Source: Roseivirga sp. E12 | GTDB taxonomy: Bacteria; Bacteroidota; Bacteroidia; Cytophagales; Cyclobacteriaceae | Direction: 5' to 3' | NCBI RefSeq assembly: GCF_017592825.1 | Contig: NZ_JAGFMD010000005.1 | Span: forward strand, 62,001 to 126,000 | Length of the DNA stretch: 64,000 nt | Part shown: positions 61,427-64,000 of the stretch, piece by piece | How positions within the stretch are numbered: position 1 is the stretch's first letter | How the letters are laid out: every line of letters begins with the position of its first letter | Program-made: the position numbers and the translations under genes | The notes under the pieces: model-generated | Database searches by the model: none | What the model saw: the letters and a program-made list of their open reading frames with translations, nothing else | Told to the model about the DNA's origin: nothing

Positions 61427-62092
61427 ATGATTAAAATTCATAAAGAAGGAAGAGTACTTTTAACGGTACTCTTTCTTGTTCTTACAGCCCTCAACTTAGG
61501 TCTCTTCTATTTACTGGAGATCCAAGAAGATATATTCTTGGCTGTAGCTGGGTTCAGCCTTCTTATTTTTATTTTCTTCTTACAATTTTTTCGCAACCCA
61601 AGAAGAAAGATTGAAATCAATGACAAGCATGTTCTTGCTCCAGCTGATGGTAAAATTGTGGTTATAGAAACGACAGAGGAACATGAGTATTTCGGAGGTA
61701 AAGAAAGAATTCAGGTGTCAATATTTATGTCACCGTTAAACGTTCATGTGAATCGGAACCCTGTTACAGGACTGATCAAATATTTTAAATATCACCCTGG
61801 TAAATACTTAGTGGCTTGGCATCCAAAATCGAGCACTGAGAATGAACGGACTACCATTGTTTATGAGATTCATAAAGGAGTGGAAATTCTAGTAAGACAG
61901 ATTGCAGGAGCTGCCGCCAGAAGGATCAAATGGTATATTGACGAGGAGCAGAGTGTGATCCAAGGAAAAGAGTTCGGCTTTATAAAGTTTGGATCACGCG
62001 TGGATTTATTCTTCCCAATCGGGACTGAAATCAATGTACAAAAAGGTCAAAAGACCAAGGGCGGAGAAACAGTTATTGCAACGCTAGAGTAG
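61427..62092 (+). CDS. psd: Phosphatidylserine decarboxylase proenzyme
   Basis: 221 residues, ATG at 61427; a TTG one codon earlier is an alternative. Two N-terminal membrane helices, FFRNPRRKIEINDKHVLAPA, FMSPLNVHVNRNPV, HPKSSTENERTT and the autocleavage site FGSRVDLF, where the Ser becomes the pyruvoyl group. The short length and GS (not LGST) site fit the archaeal/Bacteroidota PSD-A type. It forms phosphatidylethanolamine. Its 3' end overlaps the convergent reductase gene by 9 bases. Confidence 0.93.
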   Translation: MIKIHKEGRVLLTVLFLVLTALNLGLFYLLEIQEDIFLAVAGFSLLIFIFFLQFFRNPRRKIEINDKHVLAPADGKIVVIETTEEHEYFGGKERIQVSIFMSPLNVHVNRNPVTGLIKYFKYHPGKYLVAWHPKSSTENERTTIVYEIHKGVEILVRQIAGAAARRIKWYIDEEQSVIQGKEFGFIKFGSRVDLFFPIGTEINVQKGQKTKGGETVIATLE

Positions 62093-62566
62093 GTTCTCAA
62101 TAATTCGCATCAGGCCTTCAAGGCATTCTCTATCCACATCATCAAAATCATTCAATTGATCTGAGTCTACATCGAGAATTAGGGCTACTTCTGAATTCTT
62201 AAAAGCTGGAAGTACAATCTCCGACTTAGAATCCGAGCTGCAGGCAATATGTCCTGGAAACTCATCAACATTTTGGACAACCAAAGTTTTGCCTTCAGCC
62301 CAAGTGGTACCACAAACACCACGACCTTTTGCTATACGAGTGCATGCAATTGGCCCTTGAAATGGCCCTAAGACTAATTCATCATTCTTTACGATGTAAA
62401 ACCCTACCCAAAAATATCCCATGCCGAATTTCAAGGCAGAAGCAATATTGGCCAGGTTGGCAACTAAATCAGTCTCTCCTGTAACCAATGCCTCAATTTG
62501 AGGGATCAACGATTTATATCTTTCCGCCTTCGTAGCGCTGTCTTCAATGAATAATTCTTCAGCCAT
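62084..62566 (-). CDS. GAF-domain free methionine-(R)-sulfoxide reductase
   Basis: 160 residues, a single GAF domain. Cys residues in RGVCGTTW and HIACSSDSKSEIVLP match the catalytic and resolving cysteines of fRMsr enzymes. It repairs free methionine-R-sulfoxide in the cytoplasm. It follows ribD by 17 bases on the same strand, so the two are probably co-transcribed. Confidence 0.9.
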   Translation of the reverse strand: MAEELFIEDSATKAERYKSLIPQIEALVTGETDLVANLANIASALKFGMGYFWVGFYIVKNDELVLGPFQGPIACTRIAKGRGVCGTTWAEGKTLVVQNVDEFPGHIACSSDSKSEIVLPAFKNSEVALILDVDSDQLNDFDDVDRECLEGLMRIIENLL

Positions 62567-62583
62567 AAGTTCTACTAACTACT

Positions 62584-63627
62584 TTATAAAATAGATGGTT
62601 CCGGATTTAAGTAAATGCTCAAATTGTCATTGCCTATCTGCAATGAATCCAGCATTTGACCTTCAACAATCGGAGCGGCAATTCCTTTCTCAAATTCCAT
62701 ATTAGCCGTAAAGATTCTGGCTTCGTCCCAGAGTCCCTGTTCAATGAATGAACTCAAGAGTGCACTGCCTCCCTCTATGATAATAGACTGAATTTTACGA
62801 TCGTATAGGTCTTTGAGAATAAAGGTCAGGTAATTCTCCTCCCCAACATTAATATACTCGAGATTGTGTGCGGACTGACTCTTTTGTGCATTATAAACCA
62901 GTGTTCTTTGTTGACCATCGAATAGCTTTAGTTCGCTTGAGAGTGTCAGGTTCTTATCAATCACTACTCTCACGGGGTCATCACCATTCCAATTTCTGAC
63001 GTTGAGCTGGGGATCATCATATTGTGCTGTTCGAGTACCTACCATAATAGCATCTTCTTCTGCTCTCCATTGGTGCACCATATTTCTTGATGCCTCCCCG
63101 CTGATCCATTTAGAATCGTAATTTTCTCGAGCCACGAAACCGTCAGCAGTCTGTGCCCATTTCAAAATCACATAGGGTCTTTTCTTTTCAATAAAAGTGA
63201 AAAACCTGCGGTTCAAAGCTCTGGATTCTTCGGCCAAAAGACCATCACTGACATCTATACCGGCATCGATCATACGTGCTATTCCCTTTCCTCCAACCAG
63301 AGGATTGCTATCAACAGCACCAACGACCACACGTTTCACTCCTTTGCTTACCAATAGATCAGCACAAGGAGGAGTTTTGCCATGATGGGCGCATGGTTCT
63401 AAGGTAACATAGGCTGTAGCCTCTTTAAGCAACGATTGTTTCGATACATCATTTATTGCATTCACCTCCGCATGCCCCTCACCATATTTCCTGTGCCATC
63501 CTTCCCCTATAACCTGTTCCTCATGAACAATCACGCATCCGACCATGGGGTTTGGACTCACCTTGCCCCTGCCTAATTCGGCTAGTTCAAGTGCGCGTTG
63601 CATGAAGAAGGAATCCTGATCGCTCAT
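62584..63627 (-). CDS. ribD: Riboflavin biosynthesis bifunctional deaminase/reductase RibD
   Basis: 347 residues. The N-terminal deaminase has the zinc motifs HAEVNAI and PCAHHGKTPPC; the C-terminal reductase has KWAQTADGFVARE, WRAEEDAIMVGTRTAQYDDP and EGGSALLSSFIEQGLWDE. It performs steps two and three of riboflavin synthesis. Divergent from prmC, with a 50-base gap. Confidence 0.95.
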   Translation of the reverse strand: MSDQDSFFMQRALELAELGRGKVSPNPMVGCVIVHEEQVIGEGWHRKYGEGHAEVNAINDVSKQSLLKEATAYVTLEPCAHHGKTPPCADLLVSKGVKRVVVGAVDSNPLVGGKGIARMIDAGIDVSDGLLAEESRALNRRFFTFIEKKRPYVILKWAQTADGFVARENYDSKWISGEASRNMVHQWRAEEDAIMVGTRTAQYDDPQLNVRNWNGDDPVRVVIDKNLTLSSELKLFDGQQRTLVYNAQKSQSAHNLEYINVGEENYLTFILKDLYDRKIQSIIIEGGSALLSSFIEQGLWDEARIFTANMEFEKGIAAPIVEGQMLDSLQIGNDNLSIYLNPEPSIL

Positions 63628-63677
63628 TGGAGTCGCAAGTTAGCCAAAGCCACTAATTATTTCACTTATTTTGTAGC

Positions 63678-64000
63678 ATGCCCTTAGTGAGACCAAAGGA
63701 AATATTTGTACGCATAAAAAGCACACTGACAGAGGTGTATGACGAACGTGAATCTACTGCTATTGCAAAAAACTATCTGGCCGATCGCTTCCACATAGAT
63801 AGCATCAAGTTAGCAATCAATAGTCCTTTTTCAATTGATGAGAGTCTTCTGACACATGATCTCAGGCGGTTAACCCATGGCACTCCTTATCAACACATTG
63901 TGGGCTTTACTGAGTTTTATGGGAGGAAATTTCTGACCAACCAGCATGCACTAATTCCGAGACCAGAGACTGAGGAGTTAGTCGATTGGATTGTTAGGGA
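63678..64000 (+). CDS. prmC: Release factor glutamine methyltransferase PrmC, 3' truncated by window end
   Basis: The first 107 codons are present; the reading frame runs off the window. The helical N-terminal domain ends in [18 protein letters not shown] and [17 protein letters not shown], the classic PrmC linker and motif leading into the methyltransferase fold. It methylates the GGQ glutamine of release factors. The ATG at 63678 is the only sensible start. Confidence 0.9.
   Translation, partial: MPLVRPKEIFVRIKSTLTEVYDERESTAIAKNYLADRFHIDSIKLAINSPFSIDESLLTHDLRRLTHGTPYQHIVGFTEFYGRKFLTNQHALIPRPETEELVDWIVR

Noticed and set aside
1-64000. CRISPR arrays, tRNA or rRNA genes, riboswitches
   Set aside because: No regularly spaced repeats, cloverleaf-like sequences or recognisable riboswitch cores were seen in the gaps.

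Overview
The window is a 64-kb chromosomal segment of a Bacteroidota bacterium, most likely a marine member of the Cytophagales (Roseivirga/Fulvivirga/Reichenbachiella-like; the genus is a guess). The signs are a type IX secretion C-terminal sorting domain on a subtilase, lipoproteins with Cys in the lipobox, near absence of Shine-Dalgarno sites, Bacteroidota-type promoters (TTTG ... TAnnTTTG), FtsX-like permeases without an ATPase, BatD, DUF6090 and DUF5989 proteins. No tRNA, rRNA, CRISPR array, transposase, integrase or phage gene was seen.

Left third (1-31.9 kb). A chain of minus-strand transport genes (ApbE, ZIP, DUF4212 plus sodium/solute symporter, CDF exporter) is interrupted three times. 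Each time a non-homologous block sits exactly behind the 3' end of a transporter gene, and a second, diverged copy of that 3' end lies on the far side of the block next to the gene that would originally have followed. Block 1 (about 44-4152) holds a T9SS-exported subtilase and an M57-type lipoprotein protease. Block 2 (about 5144-8671) holds a DUF6090 protein and an FtsX-like permease. Block 3 (about 10916-29987, 19 kb) holds a surface-glycan or secondary-metabolite cluster: GT2, GT4 and GT9 glycosyltransferases, four B12-type radical SAM proteins, four methyltransferases, a nucleotidyltransferase-fold protein, an ABC exporter, a sulfotransferase, two SGNH hydrolases, a DUF5989 micro-protein and a decayed third SGNH gene. 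Removing the blocks restores a compact array ZIP - DUF4212 - symporter - CDF with ordinary intergenic spacing. This nested architecture is the most interesting feature of the window.

Middle (31.9-42 kb). Core genes: ruvB, queG, batD-aroC, a DAACS dicarboxylate/amino-acid symporter, an Nfu-type Fe-S carrier, and convergent pfkA and class II fructose-bisphosphate aldolase sharing a terminator.

Maltodextrin locus (42.4-48.9 kb). A LacI-family repressor, a GH31 alpha-glucosidase, a GH13 alpha-amylase lipoprotein and an SLC45-like MFS sugar transporter form one unit. Three LacI-type operator-like sequences lie before the regulator and before GH31; one overlaps the GH31 promoter.

Right part (48.9-64 kb). 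An M28 peptidase, a TauE/SafE permease, a Crp/Fnr regulator, a DinB protein, a glycine-zipper micro-protein, a second FtsX-like permease, a secreted endonuclease/exonuclease/phosphatase protein, a DMT exporter, dusB, then CPBP protease - DUF2007 - cdsA - glutamate dehydrogenase - psd (phospholipid synthesis), free-methionine-sulfoxide reductase, ribD and a prmC cut by the window end. Start codons were moved inward in many genes where a TTG-initiated extension lacked support.
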